64,000 bases of DNA from Oscillospiraceae bacterium. GTDB taxonomy: Bacteria > Bacillota > Clostridia > Oscillospirales > Ruminococcaceae. The position numbers were made by a program, and so were the translations under genes. Below the pieces are notes generated by a model. That model had not been told where the DNA came from. It was given only the letters and a program-made list of their open reading frames with translations, and did not search any database. This document shows positions 43,200 to 52,857 of this stretch, one piece after another; within the stretch, counting starts at the first letter, position 1, and every line of letters begins with the position of its first letter. Where the stretch lies: positions 1-64,000 of the forward strand of contig JAAWRH010000010.1 in assembly GCA_022800935.1 (NCBI GenBank), in the 5' to 3' direction.

Positions 43200-46100
43200 T
43201 CAGTTTAAGCCTTCTATCCGCAGTGTCTTAACCTCAAAGGGATGAAAATGAAGCGGCACGGCACCGTCCTCTATGGAAAGCGCCTCCTGGGTATTTTCAA
43301 GCATATCGCAGGCCCAGACCCTTTGGACGGGAAGCCCAATTTTAACCGTGCAGCAGGTATCCGCTTTCTTGGATTCATAGAGACGGACAATCCCATCCCC
43401 GCTCCCGTCCTCGGCGGGCTTTACCGTGTCAATCCACACGTTTTCCTTGTCTAACTGGAAGGCGCTGAAGGTCCGGCAGGAGCCGTCCGCAATCCCCATG
43501 GGAACATTGAGCCTGTATGCCTCCTCTACCACCGGACTGTCCCCAAAGCTCCCCTCCCATGCGGTAAAGGCATAGGTAAAGGTGTGCTCCCCATTGTCGG
43601 CGCGCATCTCCGGGGACGCGGCGGCGCGGAGCAGGGACAGCTGTAATTCGTTCCCATTCATGCTGACGCCGTATTTGCAGTCGTTGAGCACCGCCGCGCC
43701 ATGGCTTTGGTCGCACAGGGCGCTGTAGCGCTGGTTGCAGACCTCAAACCGGTCCTTGTCATACTGGCGGGAGCGGTGGGTGGGACGGGTCACATAGCCA
43801 AACTGAATTTCGTTGATCCCCTCTTCCGCCTGTACGGCCACCGGAAAGCTGACCTTTAACAGGCGGTGCAGCTCCTTCCAGTTGACCTTTGTCACAAAAT
43901 CCAGCCGACGGCTCCCCGCCTCCAATACAATGTCCTGGGAAAAATCGGAGTGGAGCAGCCTGCGCTCCAGATGCAGTACGGCGCGCAGTCCCCCGCTTTC
44001 CTTTAAGGTTAGTGAAACAGGTTCATCCGTTTCCACCGGCAGCTCCGCATAATTGGAATCAATATCCCAGGCGTCAAAGGTGCGCGGAATGTCCTTGTAT
44101 GCCAGCAGACGGTTCATGGCGCTGGCCGCAAACTCCCGGCCTGTCTTTTTGTCCACAAAGGAGACAACCTCCCCGCGACGGTTCAGCACTGCGCGCACAG
44201 CCTCGTTTTCCATAACGGCCCCTGTTTCGGTGAGGCGAGCGCAGACGCTCCGGAGGGACACGGGAGCCTCCGATGGAACCAGGGAAACCATCCCGCAGGG
44301 TGGCGCTGTCACCAGCGCCAGGATGCCGTCATCTGTTTTCTGGGTGGGAATTTCCTCCCCGTCCAGCGTTCTTGCGCCGTTGGCAAACCGTTCCGGCAGA
44401 ACCACCAGGCCCCTGCGGACCGCGGAAAGGGAATTGAAAACCGTAACCCCCTCCCCGGATGTCATTGCAGAAAAGGCCTCTTCCATTACAGCCTTTCCCT
44501 CGTTCTGTATCCACTGAAAATCCTCCCGCGCCCTTTCATAGACGCAGCCAATGGAGGAACCGGGCAGGATATCGTGAAACTGATTGAGCAGCAGGCGCTT
44601 CCAGGCGGCGTCCATGCGCTGCTGTGGATAATGATACCCCTTATCCGAAACCGCCGCCAGCGTTCCCCACATTTCGGCTTCCCGCAGGGCGAGCTCTGAT
44701 TTGCGGTTGCCCCGTTTGACCGCCGCCTGGGAGGTATACACACCTCGATGCGCCGCAAAGTACAGCTCTCCCACATAGGTGTTTTTGGGGTCTCCCTCTT
44801 TTTCCATGTCCTCGAAGAATTGGACAGGGCCCTCGGACTTCATCCGTGGCATCCCTTCCAAATCCTTTTCCCGGCGGAGGTACTCAATATCGTCCCGGCA
44901 GGGGCCTCCGCCACCGTCGCCGTAGCCATAGGGGAGCAGAAACGCGTCTAAGCCGCGCTTCTGGACCCGTTTTCTCCAGGTTTCGCATACCATTTCCGGA
45001 TGGGTGCGGTAGGTATAGCTGGTGGGCAGAAAGGTGTTGATTTGGGAGCCGTCCGCCCCCTGCCAGGTAAAGTAATGATAGGGAAACCGGTCAGCCTGGT
45101 TATAGGTCCAGAATATCTTCTGGGTCACCAGATATTTTACGCCGCACCCCTTTAAAAGCTGAGGGAGGGCCGCCGAATAGCCAAAGGTGTCCGGCAGCCA
45201 CAGCACCACGGAATCTATCCCAAACTCTTCCCGGAAAAACCGCTTGCCGTGAATAAGCTGGCGGATTAGGGATTCCCCGCTGGTCATATTGGTGTCCGGC
45301 TCCACCCACATGGCCCCTTCAGGAATCCACTGGCCCTTTTTTGCGGCCTGCCGAATCCGCTGGTATAATTCGGGATAGTATTCGCGGCACATGGCATAGG
45401 CGGCGGGCTGGCTCTGCAAAAATTTATATTCCGGATATTCTTCTATTAGCCTCAGCTGGGCGGCAAAGGTGCGGGAGGTCTTGCGGAAGGTCTCCTCCAT
45501 GGGCCACAGCCAGGCCAAGTCCAGGTGGGCGTTGCCCACCGCGTAGAACGCAGGCGACGTGGAACCATTGTGTGCCTCCAAGACCGGCTTCAGCGCCTTT
45601 CGGGCGGCCTGATAGCTTTGGAGCCGTCCTTCTTCCGGCTGCTCAAAGTCAATCAGGAGGGTGGCCTGCTCCAGGGCTTCGGCAATCCGATCGGCCCGCA
45701 GGCTTTCCGGGTCCGCCTGCCCTCCCAGCATACGCAGGGTGTCCATGTCTATAAAAAGCTGGTAGGCCTCCTCATTCCATATCCCATAGGTCAGCCTGCC
45801 CAGCACCGCCCGCTCCCCCTCTGTCTTGGGGTCGCGGTAGGAGCCGGGGAGCACCGGCCCTGTTGCGCAGGATGCCAGAGGGCTTTCAGGGAAATAGTGT
45901 CCGGCGTATGCCTCTATCATCAACTCAAAGCTCTGCCCCGCTTTTCCGCAGGCGGTCAGGGTGTTGTCCACCAGAAAATGATGGGGCATATTCACCCATT
46001 CGGCCCGGTAGGTGCCAAAGGACCGGCCGTCGATAAACAGGGCAGACTCGCCCCCGGCGGGCAGGTCCATCACAATGCGCTTTCCCTCCGCCCCGGCGGG

Positions 46101-46325
46101 CAGTGTGATTTTTCCCCGCATCCAGCAGTATTCATAGCTGCGACCCCACCTTGTCCCAAAGGGCATAGGGGCAAACTGCCCCTTGGAGGCCTCCTCCAGG
46201 GAAAGCTGTTCCATGGTGCGGAACGCCTCAACCGGGATATCCCCTAACAGGCGGTAGAAATCCTGCCGCAGGGTATAGAGCCAGTGCTCCAGACGCTTAT
46301 TCCATTCAGGAGTCATGTATTTCAT
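43200..46325 (-). CDS. GH38-family alpha-mannosidase
   Basis: The protein has 1041 aa. It has the GH38 zinc site GNAHLDLAWLWP (His267, Asp269) and the catalytic nucleophile Asp379 in LWLPDTFGYSAALPQLL, then the long beta-rich C-terminal domains of family members. The enzyme cleaves alpha-mannosides, such as N-glycan or yeast mannan oligosaccharides. No signal peptide is present, so the substrate must be imported. The ATG at 46325 has a GAGGGGG site; a TTG two codons earlier is less likely. It follows the GH2 gene by 19 bp in a minus-strand operon with an ABC importer upstream. Confidence 0.93.
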   Translation of the reverse strand: MKYMTPEWNKRLEHWLYTLRQDFYRLLGDIPVEAFRTMEQLSLEEASKGQFAPMPFGTRWGRSYEYCWMRGKITLPAGAEGKRIVMDLPAGGESALFIDGRSFGTYRAEWVNMPHHFLVDNTLTACGKAGQSFELMIEAYAGHYFPESPLASCATGPVLPGSYRDPKTEGERAVLGRLTYGIWNEEAYQLFIDMDTLRMLGGQADPESLRADRIAEALEQATLLIDFEQPEEGRLQSYQAARKALKPVLEAHNGSTSPAFYAVGNAHLDLAWLWPMEETFRKTSRTFAAQLRLIEEYPEYKFLQSQPAAYAMCREYYPELYQRIRQAAKKGQWIPEGAMWVEPDTNMTSGESLIRQLIHGKRFFREEFGIDSVVLWLPDTFGYSAALPQLLKGCGVKYLVTQKIFWTYNQADRFPYHYFTWQGADGSQINTFLPTSYTYRTHPEMVCETWRKRVQKRGLDAFLLPYGYGDGGGGPCRDDIEYLRREKDLEGMPRMKSEGPVQFFEDMEKEGDPKNTYVGELYFAAHRGVYTSQAAVKRGNRKSELALREAEMWGTLAAVSDKGYHYPQQRMDAAWKRLLLNQFHDILPGSSIGCVYERAREDFQWIQNEGKAVMEEAFSAMTSGEGVTVFNSLSAVRRGLVVLPERFANGARTLDGEEIPTQKTDDGILALVTAPPCGMVSLVPSEAPVSLRSVCARLTETGAVMENEAVRAVLNRRGEVVSFVDKKTGREFAASAMNRLLAYKDIPRTFDAWDIDSNYAELPVETDEPVSLTLKESGGLRAVLHLERRLLHSDFSQDIVLEAGSRRLDFVTKVNWKELHRLLKVSFPVAVQAEEGINEIQFGYVTRPTHRSRQYDKDRFEVCNQRYSALCDQSHGAAVLNDCKYGVSMNGNELQLSLLRAAASPEMRADNGEHTFTYAFTAWEGSFGDSPVVEEAYRLNVPMGIADGSCRTFSAFQLDKENVWIDTVKPAEDGSGDGIVRLYESKKADTCCTVKIGLPVQRVWACDMLENTQEALSIEDGAVPLHFHPFEVKTLRIEGLN

Positions 46326-46344
46326 CTGCAATCCCCCTCTTTCG

Positions 46345-48144
46345 TCACCTTTGGTTCAGATTGATTGCCTTGACCCGCGCCACATCCATTTTCGGCCTGC
46401 GCTCTGGGGAGAGCAGGCCGTTGATCTCCTGCATGACATCGGTCAGCTGGGTGTAGCAGAAACCCTGGCAGTAGGGAATTTCATAGATCGCCTCGGTCAC
46501 ACCTTGAAAGCGCTTCATGAACGCCTCCTCATCTGTCACCTTTTCATGGTACCCCCATGTCTCCATTCCCCCCAGTTCCCCCTGGAGCCCGATGTTCTGG
46601 AAGGCAATCCCACCGTATTCCGTCACCATAAAGGCTTCCTTTCCGGTGGGGACCTCGGTATTGGCATAGGTGGGGCACTGGTCGCAGAAGGAGGCTTCCA
46701 CCGTTTTCCGGTCGGCAAAGTGCTTTTTCATCAGGTCCTTTTCTGCCGTGTAGTCGTGGAGGGCGCAGATATCAGTCGTCACCTGCTCCCAGCCGTCGTT
46801 GCTGGAGCACAGCCGCGTTCCGTCGGCGGCCTTGGTCATGTGGTACAGCATACGCCCCGCCGCCTGCTGGCGGTGATCGGTGTAGATGTTGCGCACGCCC
46901 CAGCTCTCGTTGAGGGGAACCCAGGTGATAATGGACGGGTGGTTGAAATCCCGGTCAATAAATCCCAGCATGGTTTGGGCCAGATTGGATATGGTTTCAC
47001 TGGTAAACTCATAGGGACTGGGCAGCTCTCCCCAAACCAGAACCCCCATTTTGTCCGCCCAGTAATAGTAGCGCGGGTCCTCCATCTTCTGGTGCTTGCG
47101 GGCCCCGTTGTACCCAAAATCCAGGGTGTACCGCAAATCCAGCCGGATGGCCTCGTCGCTGGGCGGGGTGATAAGGGAATCCGGCCAATACCCCTGGTCC
47201 AGGATCAGCCTTTGATACAGCGGCCGGTTGTTGAGGTAGACCCGGCCGTCCCGCACCTCCACCTTGCGCATCCCAAAGTAGGTATCGACGGCATCAACCA
47301 CCTCCCCGTTTTTCAGGACCCGGACCTTCAGGTCATAAAGCGCCGGGTTTTGGGGGCTCCAGAAGCAGACGGAGTCCAGGTCGCCCCTTGACATATCCAC
47401 CGGGACCCTGGCGCAGCGTTCCCTCATGCCCACCTTTACGGTCTTTTGCACCTTCCCCTCAAAGGAAAGGGTGAGCTCCAGCTCCAGCGGCTGCTCCGGG
47501 CGTTTATCCAGGGCAATTTCCGCGGTAAACATATATTTATCGATATCCGGTATCACATGGATTCTTTCCAGGCCGTATTCACCGACTGCTTCCAGATAAA
47601 CCGTCTGCCAGATGCCGGAAACAGGGGTGTACCAGCACCCCATCAGCCCCCGGTTCCAATACTGCTTACCGCGGGGCTGGGTACAGTCCGGCTGATCCTC
47701 CACCCGCAGGCACAGGTCATTTTCTCCATTTATCAGCAGGGGAGTGATATCCAGGGCAAAGGGGGTATATCCCCCCTTGTGGGTACCGGCCATCTGTCCG
47801 TTGACGTATACGGAGCACTCATAATCCACCGCGCCGAAGCGGAGCAGCACCCGTTTCCCCTGCATTTCGCCGGGGACCGTGAAGCTGCGCCGGTACCAGA
47901 TGACGGGGTGTATCTCATCCGTGGGGCCCAGGCCGCTCAGCTTGGTCTGGTAGGCAAAGGGCACCACAATTTCCAGCGGGAGTCGAAAACCCGGTTTCAT
48001 CCACCCGGCTGTTAGTCCCTCGTCCCTGTCGTCATACGCAAACTGCCAGGTTCCGTTGAGATTATAGAAGGTTTCCCGGACAAAATCCGGACGGGGGTGT
48101 TCGGGGCGGGGAATCGAGCTTGTATGAGATAGTTCATGATTCAT
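46345..48144 (-). CDS. GH2-family glycoside hydrolase
   Basis: The protein has 599 aa. It has an N-terminal sugar-binding domain (GTWQFAYDD near 31-39), an immunoglobulin-like domain and the catalytic barrel. The acid/base is Glu413 in WVPLNESWG, and the nucleophile is Glu509 in VTEYGGIAF. It is shorter than LacZ and resembles compact intracellular GH2 enzymes (beta-galactosidase, beta-mannosidase or beta-glucuronidase type); the specificity cannot be set from motifs alone. Next to a GH38 mannosidase, beta-mannosidase or beta-galactosidase action on N-glycan pieces is plausible. It is 162 bp downstream of the importer permease gene. Confidence 0.92.
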   Translation of the reverse strand: MNHELSHTSSIPRPEHPRPDFVRETFYNLNGTWQFAYDDRDEGLTAGWMKPGFRLPLEIVVPFAYQTKLSGLGPTDEIHPVIWYRRSFTVPGEMQGKRVLLRFGAVDYECSVYVNGQMAGTHKGGYTPFALDITPLLINGENDLCLRVEDQPDCTQPRGKQYWNRGLMGCWYTPVSGIWQTVYLEAVGEYGLERIHVIPDIDKYMFTAEIALDKRPEQPLELELTLSFEGKVQKTVKVGMRERCARVPVDMSRGDLDSVCFWSPQNPALYDLKVRVLKNGEVVDAVDTYFGMRKVEVRDGRVYLNNRPLYQRLILDQGYWPDSLITPPSDEAIRLDLRYTLDFGYNGARKHQKMEDPRYYYWADKMGVLVWGELPSPYEFTSETISNLAQTMLGFIDRDFNHPSIITWVPLNESWGVRNIYTDHRQQAAGRMLYHMTKAADGTRLCSSNDGWEQVTTDICALHDYTAEKDLMKKHFADRKTVEASFCDQCPTYANTEVPTGKEAFMVTEYGGIAFQNIGLQGELGGMETWGYHEKVTDEEAFMKRFQGVTEAIYEIPYCQGFCYTQLTDVMQEINGLLSPERRPKMDVARVKAINLNQR

Positions 48145-48306
48145 AGGGGTGCATTCCTTTCTTAGATTTTTTAGCTATTAAATGCAGTCTGGATGGGGCT
48201 TTTCGTCAGTTTTATATCTCTATTATACAAGTCCTGCTTGAAATTGCAATCGAATGCTCTAAATTACAATTTCAAACAGGACAAAGGCAGGGGAGAAACA
48301 TCAGGC

Positions 48307-49173
48307 TTAGCCTTTCAAACCCTGAATGCTGATCCCCTCTACAAGGTTTTTCTGGAAAAAGAAGAACAGCGTAAGCACCGGAATCAGGGAGAGAGCGGAC
48401 ATTGCAAAGGTGGCGCCGTAATCCGCCTGGGAGCTGTCGTTAAACATCTTGAGGGCATAGGCGACAGTGTACATAGACGGCTTGTTCAGGTAGAGCAGCG
48501 CGCCCATAAAGTCCTCCCAGCTGCCGATAAAGGTCAGAACGCCGACTGTGACCAGCGGGGGAACAATCATCGGGAGGATAATCCTGCCAAACACCCCGTA
48601 CCAACTGCACCCGTCTATCTTGGCGGCCTCATCCATGTCGCGGGGGATGCCGCGGATAAACTGCATAATCAGGAAGATGTTGAAGCCTCCCGCAAAAAAG
48701 GAGGGCACAATCATCGGCAGGAATGTGCCGACCCAGCCCATCTTGTCGAAGAGCACAAAGCGGGGGATCATCATAACCTGGCCGGGGAGCATCATGGTGA
48801 TAATCATCAGCACAAACCAGAAATTCCTGCCCTTGAAATTGATGCGTGCCAGCCCAAAGGCCACTACCGCGGAGGAAAAGGACATTCCGGCAGAGGAGAG
48901 CAGCGCAACAACAAGGGAATTTTTGAAGAAGGTGGCAAAGGTGTGGCTGCTGAACCCATGCCAGCCGTCAACATAATGCTCCAACGTGAAATTATGGGGG
49001 ATCAGAGAGGAGGCGGTGGCGAAGATATCCCCATTGGGCTTAAAGGACGAGGCCACAAGCCACAGCATGGGATAAAGCATCAAAAAGCTGAAGCCCAGCA
49101 TCAAGATATGGTAAATGCTGAGGCTGACCCTGCGGCGGGCGGAAACGCTCTGGGTGATATTTTTAGCTTTCAT
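48307..49173 (-). CDS. Carbohydrate ABC importer permease (MalG type)
   Basis: The protein has 288 aa with six membrane helices and the inner-membrane EAA loop DEAAKIDGCSWYGVFGRIILP, which docks to the ATPase. The ATG lies 4 bp after the stop of the MalF-type gene, with GGAAGGGAAG upstream. It belongs to the operon SBP, permease, permease, GH2, GH38. No ATPase gene is in the operon, so a shared MsmK-like ATPase encoded elsewhere is expected, as in many Firmicutes. The likely substrate is a mannose- or galactose-containing oligosaccharide (inference from the hydrolases). Confidence 0.93.
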   Translation of the reverse strand: MKAKNITQSVSARRRVSLSIYHILMLGFSFLMLYPMLWLVASSFKPNGDIFATASSLIPHNFTLEHYVDGWHGFSSHTFATFFKNSLVVALLSSAGMSFSSAVVAFGLARINFKGRNFWFVLMIITMMLPGQVMMIPRFVLFDKMGWVGTFLPMIVPSFFAGGFNIFLIMQFIRGIPRDMDEAAKIDGCSWYGVFGRIILPMIVPPLVTVGVLTFIGSWEDFMGALLYLNKPSMYTVAYALKMFNDSSQADYGATFAMSALSLIPVLTLFFFFQKNLVEGISIQGLKG

Positions 49174-49177
49174 AGGC

Positions 49178-50101
49178 TCACTTCCCTTCCGATTCATAGT
49201 AGACCCACGCGCTGGAGGAACGGAAAATCAGCGCCGTAAAGAACGCGATAATCAGCAGCATAAACCAGGCCATCGCGCAGCCGTACCCCATTCTGAACTG
49301 GTTAAACGCCTTATTGTACAGATGTACGCCGTAATAAAGGGTGGAATTCAGCGGCTTACCCTGGGTAATCAGGTAGCTGGAGTTGAAGGCCTGAAACGCG
49401 CCGATGACCTGATTGATCAGGTTAAAAAAGATAATCGGCGTAAGCATGGGCAGGGTGATGGAGAAAAAGCGGCGCACAGGGCCCGCGCCGTCCACAATGG
49501 CGGCTTCGTGGTAGCTGGCGGGGATGTTCTTGATAGAGGCGAGGAAGATCAGCATCGAGCTGCCGAACTGCCACACCCCCAAGGCAATCAGCGTGCCCAG
49601 TGCGGTTTTCGGGTTGCCCAGCCAGCTGGTATCACTGGGCAGGCCGAAGATTCCCAAAATCTGGTTAATCACGCCGTTGCGGGAGAACAGCTGCTTCCAC
49701 AGCAGGGCGATGGCAACGCTGCCCCCCATCAGGGACGGGATGTAAAACGCCGCACGGTAAAAGCTGGTGAGCCTTGTCGCACGGGCAAGCACCAGCGCGA
49801 CAAGGAGAGACACCGTCAGCTTGATAGGCACCTGGATAAACGCAAACTTAAAGGTAACTTTAAAAGAGGTCCAAAACAGCTTATCCTCAAAGAACATTTC
49901 CTTATAATTTTGTATGCCGATCCATTTGGCGGGGGAAAGCACATTGTATTCGGTGAAGGACAGGTACAGCGAGGTGAAAAACGGAATGGCCGTAAAGACA
50001 ATCAGCCCAATGATAAAGGGGAATGTAAACACATAGCCCGCCACATTGTCCCGGTCCAGTAAGGAAAAGCACTTCTGGCGCAAGCCGGTCTTTTTCTTCA
50101 T
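49178..50101 (-). CDS. Carbohydrate ABC importer permease (MalF type)
   Basis: The protein has 307 aa with six helices. The EAA-like loop is EAAIVDGAGPVRRFFSITLP. The N-terminus (MKKKTGLRQKCFSLLDRDN, then VAGYVFTFPF) is typical of MalF/UgpA-like permeases. AAAGGAG lies before the ATG. It follows the solute-binding lipoprotein gene after a 138-bp gap holding a hairpin, and it precedes the MalG-type permease gene directly. The two permeases form the heterodimeric membrane channel. Confidence 0.93.
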   Translation of the reverse strand: MKKKTGLRQKCFSLLDRDNVAGYVFTFPFIIGLIVFTAIPFFTSLYLSFTEYNVLSPAKWIGIQNYKEMFFEDKLFWTSFKVTFKFAFIQVPIKLTVSLLVALVLARATRLTSFYRAAFYIPSLMGGSVAIALLWKQLFSRNGVINQILGIFGLPSDTSWLGNPKTALGTLIALGVWQFGSSMLIFLASIKNIPASYHEAAIVDGAGPVRRFFSITLPMLTPIIFFNLINQVIGAFQAFNSSYLITQGKPLNSTLYYGVHLYNKAFNQFRMGYGCAMAWFMLLIIAFFTALIFRSSSAWVYYESEGK

Positions 50102-50135
50102 GACGATGGCTCCTTTCGTTGATATGGGATAAAAA

Positions 50136-50163
50136 CCGCACCGGGGGTTTTCCCTCGGTGCGG
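50136..50163 (-). terminator. Attenuator-type hairpin between SBP and permease genes
   Basis: On the minus strand CCGCACCGAGGG-AAAA-CCCCCGGTGCGG is followed by TTTTTATCC, 76 bp after the stop of the binding protein. Partial termination here would give more binding protein than permease, as is common for such operons. Confidence 0.75.
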
Positions 50164-50239
50164 CAAAGTATCATAATTCCATTGCGTAAAACCTGCCGTC
50201 GGGGAACACGGACAGCGCACAGTCCATCGGAAAAAGTTA

Positions 50240-51601
50240 TTATTCGGCTTTTACGCCGTCGGCAATGATTTTGTTCGCTTCCTCCATGAACTGCTTGGCA
50301 GCCGCTTCCAGGTCAGTGAGTTCCCCGTAACGAACCTGCTCGGAGTACTGGCTCATTAGCTCGCCGATTGTCTGATGTACTTCCGGGTCGGCGTTCATCA
50401 GCGGAGAGCTCTTGTCGGGCTGGCTGACATAGTCGATGAACTGGACAACCTCTTTGCCCACCTCGTCCAGGGAAGGGGTAACGTATTCGCGCATCTTGGA
50501 AGAGATGGGAACAGCACGCTCAATACCCACGATATCAAAGCATTCGGGGCTGTTGGTAAAGAAATCGATAAAGCGAATCGCGGCATCCTTGACATTGCTG
50601 TCAGCGCCGACGCACCAGAACATGGCGGGCTTGAGGAATGTGGCAGGTGTGGTGCCATCGTCCATACTGGGCAGCATGACCATGCGGATATCCTTGCCGG
50701 TGGAGTCGCGATATGCCTGGAGCTCGTTGGAGTTCTGGAAACGGGACCACGCATCCATAACCATGGAGTCAAAGGCGCTGACGGCGGTTCCCTCGCCGGG
50801 CATCAATCCCCATCCCTCCTCCTGCGCCTGCAGGGCCAGCTTCCACATATTCACCAGATACTTGGGGTCGTCAAAGCCCAGGGCAGTGGCATCGTCGTTG
50901 TACAGGTTCAGGCCATAGTTGCGCAGGTGCTGACGGAAGATAACATCGGAGCAGTCAACGATGAAGGTATCACGCAGGCCGGTTGCCTCGTAAACCGCCT
51001 TAGAGACAGCGGTATATTCAGACATGGTGGGATTCATGGGGAGGCTCAGATTGAGCTCCTCCAGGATATCATTGCGGTAGAGCATAACGGGTGCGTTGGT
51101 TCCGGTGGAGATGGCGTAGACCTTGCCGTTTACGCTGCCGGATTTGATGATGTTTTCCGCTACATCGCTCATGTTCAGGCTGCCGTCAGCTATGTAGCTG
51201 TCCAGTTCGGCGAGGACCCCGTTGTTTGCGTACTGGGAGAGATAGGCGTAGTCCATCTGGAACACATCCGGCGTCTGTCCGCCCGCAACCTGTGCGGGCA
51301 GCTTGGTCCAGTAACCTCCCCAGTCGGAGTAATCCATCACAACCTCTATATCCGGGTTGAGTTCCTGGAATTTTTCCAGCATTTTGGTGGTCAGGTCGTG
51401 GCGGGTCTGGGAGCCCCACCAGAGGATATTAAGGGTCGTTTGTCCGTTGGAAGTCGCCGAAGCCTCCTTGCCGGCGCTGGAAGAATTGGCAGAAGGGGTG
51501 GAAGAGTTGGAAGGGGCGGCGGAACTGGAGGGAGTTCCTCCACACCCGGCCATCGTACAAAGGACAGCGGCACACAGAAGAGAAAGAAATCTTTTTTTCA
51601 T
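50240..51601 (-). CDS. ABC importer sugar-binding lipoprotein
   Basis: The protein has 453 aa. The signal peptide ends in the lipobox LCTMAGC, followed by a Ser-rich linker of about 30 residues and a family 1 solute-binding fold (TLNILWWGSQTRHDLTTKML at the start of the mature part). The ATG has GGAGGT 8 nt upstream, and a promoter TTAACA-17-TATGAT lies just before. It captures an oligosaccharide outside the cell for the two permeases. A YesM/YesN-type two-component system is encoded immediately upstream on the same strand, ending at its own terminator. Confidence 0.94.
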   Translation of the reverse strand: MKKRFLSLLCAAVLCTMAGCGGTPSSSAAPSNSSTPSANSSSAGKEASATSNGQTTLNILWWGSQTRHDLTTKMLEKFQELNPDIEVVMDYSDWGGYWTKLPAQVAGGQTPDVFQMDYAYLSQYANNGVLAELDSYIADGSLNMSDVAENIIKSGSVNGKVYAISTGTNAPVMLYRNDILEELNLSLPMNPTMSEYTAVSKAVYEATGLRDTFIVDCSDVIFRQHLRNYGLNLYNDDATALGFDDPKYLVNMWKLALQAQEEGWGLMPGEGTAVSAFDSMVMDAWSRFQNSNELQAYRDSTGKDIRMVMLPSMDDGTTPATFLKPAMFWCVGADSNVKDAAIRFIDFFTNSPECFDIVGIERAVPISSKMREYVTPSLDEVGKEVVQFIDYVSQPDKSSPLMNADPEVHQTIGELMSQYSEQVRYGELTDLEAAAKQFMEEANKIIADGVKAE

Positions 51602-51634
51602 AAGACTTACCTCCAAGTGATTTATTGTATCTAA

Positions 51635-51663
51635 ATCATACAAAAAAATTCCCAAAATGTTAA
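51635..51663 (-). promoter_or_regulatory. Promoter of the first sugar importer operon
   Basis: On the minus strand TTAACA (51663-51658) and TATGAT (51640-51635) have a 17-bp spacer, 33 bp before the binding-protein ATG. Confidence 0.65.
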
Positions 51664-51736
51664 TTCAAAATTCAGATATTTTTGTTCGATTTTTCGTTGT
51701 AAGGGCTTCCAAAACCGGGTCCAAAATATAACAAAG

Positions 51737-51775
51737 GAGCCGGAGTTCAGGCGATTTCTCGCCCTATTCCGGCTC
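51737..51775 (-). terminator. Terminator of the YesM/YesN-type operon
   Basis: On the minus strand GAGCCGGA / TCCGGCTC (51775-51768 and 51744-51737) with an inner GGGCGA/TCGCC pair is followed by CTTTGTTATATTTT. The stem includes the last codons of the response-regulator gene. Confidence 0.75.
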
Positions 51776-52822
51776 TGAAAGGCTGTTATGGAGCCCATCC
51801 TGAAGCTGACGGTGGAACTCCTTATAGGTTATCCCTGTGTATTTGCGGAAGAGCTGGCTGAAGTAATGGGGGTTTTTGCCCAGACCCACCCGTTCGGCAA
51901 TTTCATAGCTGTGCAGGGAATCGTCGCCCCTCATCAGCAGCTTGGCGTGCTCCATGCGTGTTTCCAGCAGATAACTGCTGAACTTCCGGCCCACAGCGCG
52001 GGTGAATTCGCGGCCGATATAATCCGCGTTCATATAAACCACGTTGTCCGCAATGAATTGCAGGGAAAGGGATTCCTCCATATAATGGGCGTCAACATAG
52101 GCGGTCATCTGTTGCACAAAATCGTTGCTCCGAACCCCTGCCCCTTCCTCCCGCAGGCGAATCAGGCTGCGGGCGATCAGCTGCTCCAGCGGTTCACAGG
52201 ACTGCATGGCGTCTGTAATCATATTCATACCCCATTCCGCCTGGCCGCTGCCCATGTCCCCTGTGACAATGGAGATCAGCGTCTCCCGCAAAATGCTGGG
52301 GTCCTCAACGGTTTTGCTCAGCTCGTACACCTGTTTTTCCAGCTGTCCGGCGTCAAGGCCGCTTTCCCGTAGGGCGTTATAGCTGTCCACCAGCGTTTTA
52401 ACGCGCTTGCGGCGCTCGCCGTAAAGGTAGAGCACGTGCCTGCGCTGCCTGTCAACCGCATCGCAGGCACGTTTCAGCGCGCTTCCCAGCTCCTCCCGCG
52501 AACAGGGCTTGAGCAGATATTCCATCACTCCATTTTTGATAGCCTGCTGCGCGTACTGAAAGGTATCGTAACCGGAAAGAACAATGGTTTGAAGCATGGG
52601 ATGCAGCGAAACAGCCCGGCTGACCAGCTCCAAACCGCTCATCCCCGGCAGGCGGATATCCGTCAGCAGAATATCAGGCATATCGTCCATCATACTGTCC
52701 AGCGCCGCGATGGCGTTGCTGCATGAGGCTGTCAGCGCAAGGCCCAGTTCCTCCCAGTCGATCATCCCCTCCAGGCCCTCGCGGATGATCTGCTCATCGT
52801 CTACTAACAGCAGCTTATACAT
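51764..52822 (-). CDS. YesN-type response regulator with AraC helix-turn-helix
   Basis: The protein has 352 aa. The receiver domain starts at MYKLLLVDDE, with phospho-acceptor Asp55 (LLTDIRLPG) and a KPCSREEL loop. The C-terminal 100 residues are an AraC-type double helix-turn-helix (LSLQFIADNVVYMNADYIGR, then ARLLMRGDDSLHSYEIAERV-like, here AKLLMRGD). GGGGG lies before the chosen ATG; an upstream in-frame extension overlaps the intergenic region. It is 35 bp downstream of its kinase and probably activates the adjacent sugar-import operons. Confidence 0.92.
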   Translation of the reverse strand: MYKLLLVDDEQIIREGLEGMIDWEELGLALTASCSNAIAALDSMMDDMPDILLTDIRLPGMSGLELVSRAVSLHPMLQTIVLSGYDTFQYAQQAIKNGVMEYLLKPCSREELGSALKRACDAVDRQRRHVLYLYGERRKRVKTLVDSYNALRESGLDAGQLEKQVYELSKTVEDPSILRETLISIVTGDMGSGQAEWGMNMITDAMQSCEPLEQLIARSLIRLREEGAGVRSNDFVQQMTAYVDAHYMEESLSLQFIADNVVYMNADYIGREFTRAVGRKFSSYLLETRMEHAKLLMRGDDSLHSYEIAERVGLGKNPHYFSQLFRKYTGITYKEFHRQLQDGLHNSLSEPE

Positions 52823-52857
52823 AGCATCCCCCTTCTCTGCTCGGAAGCGTAAATGGG

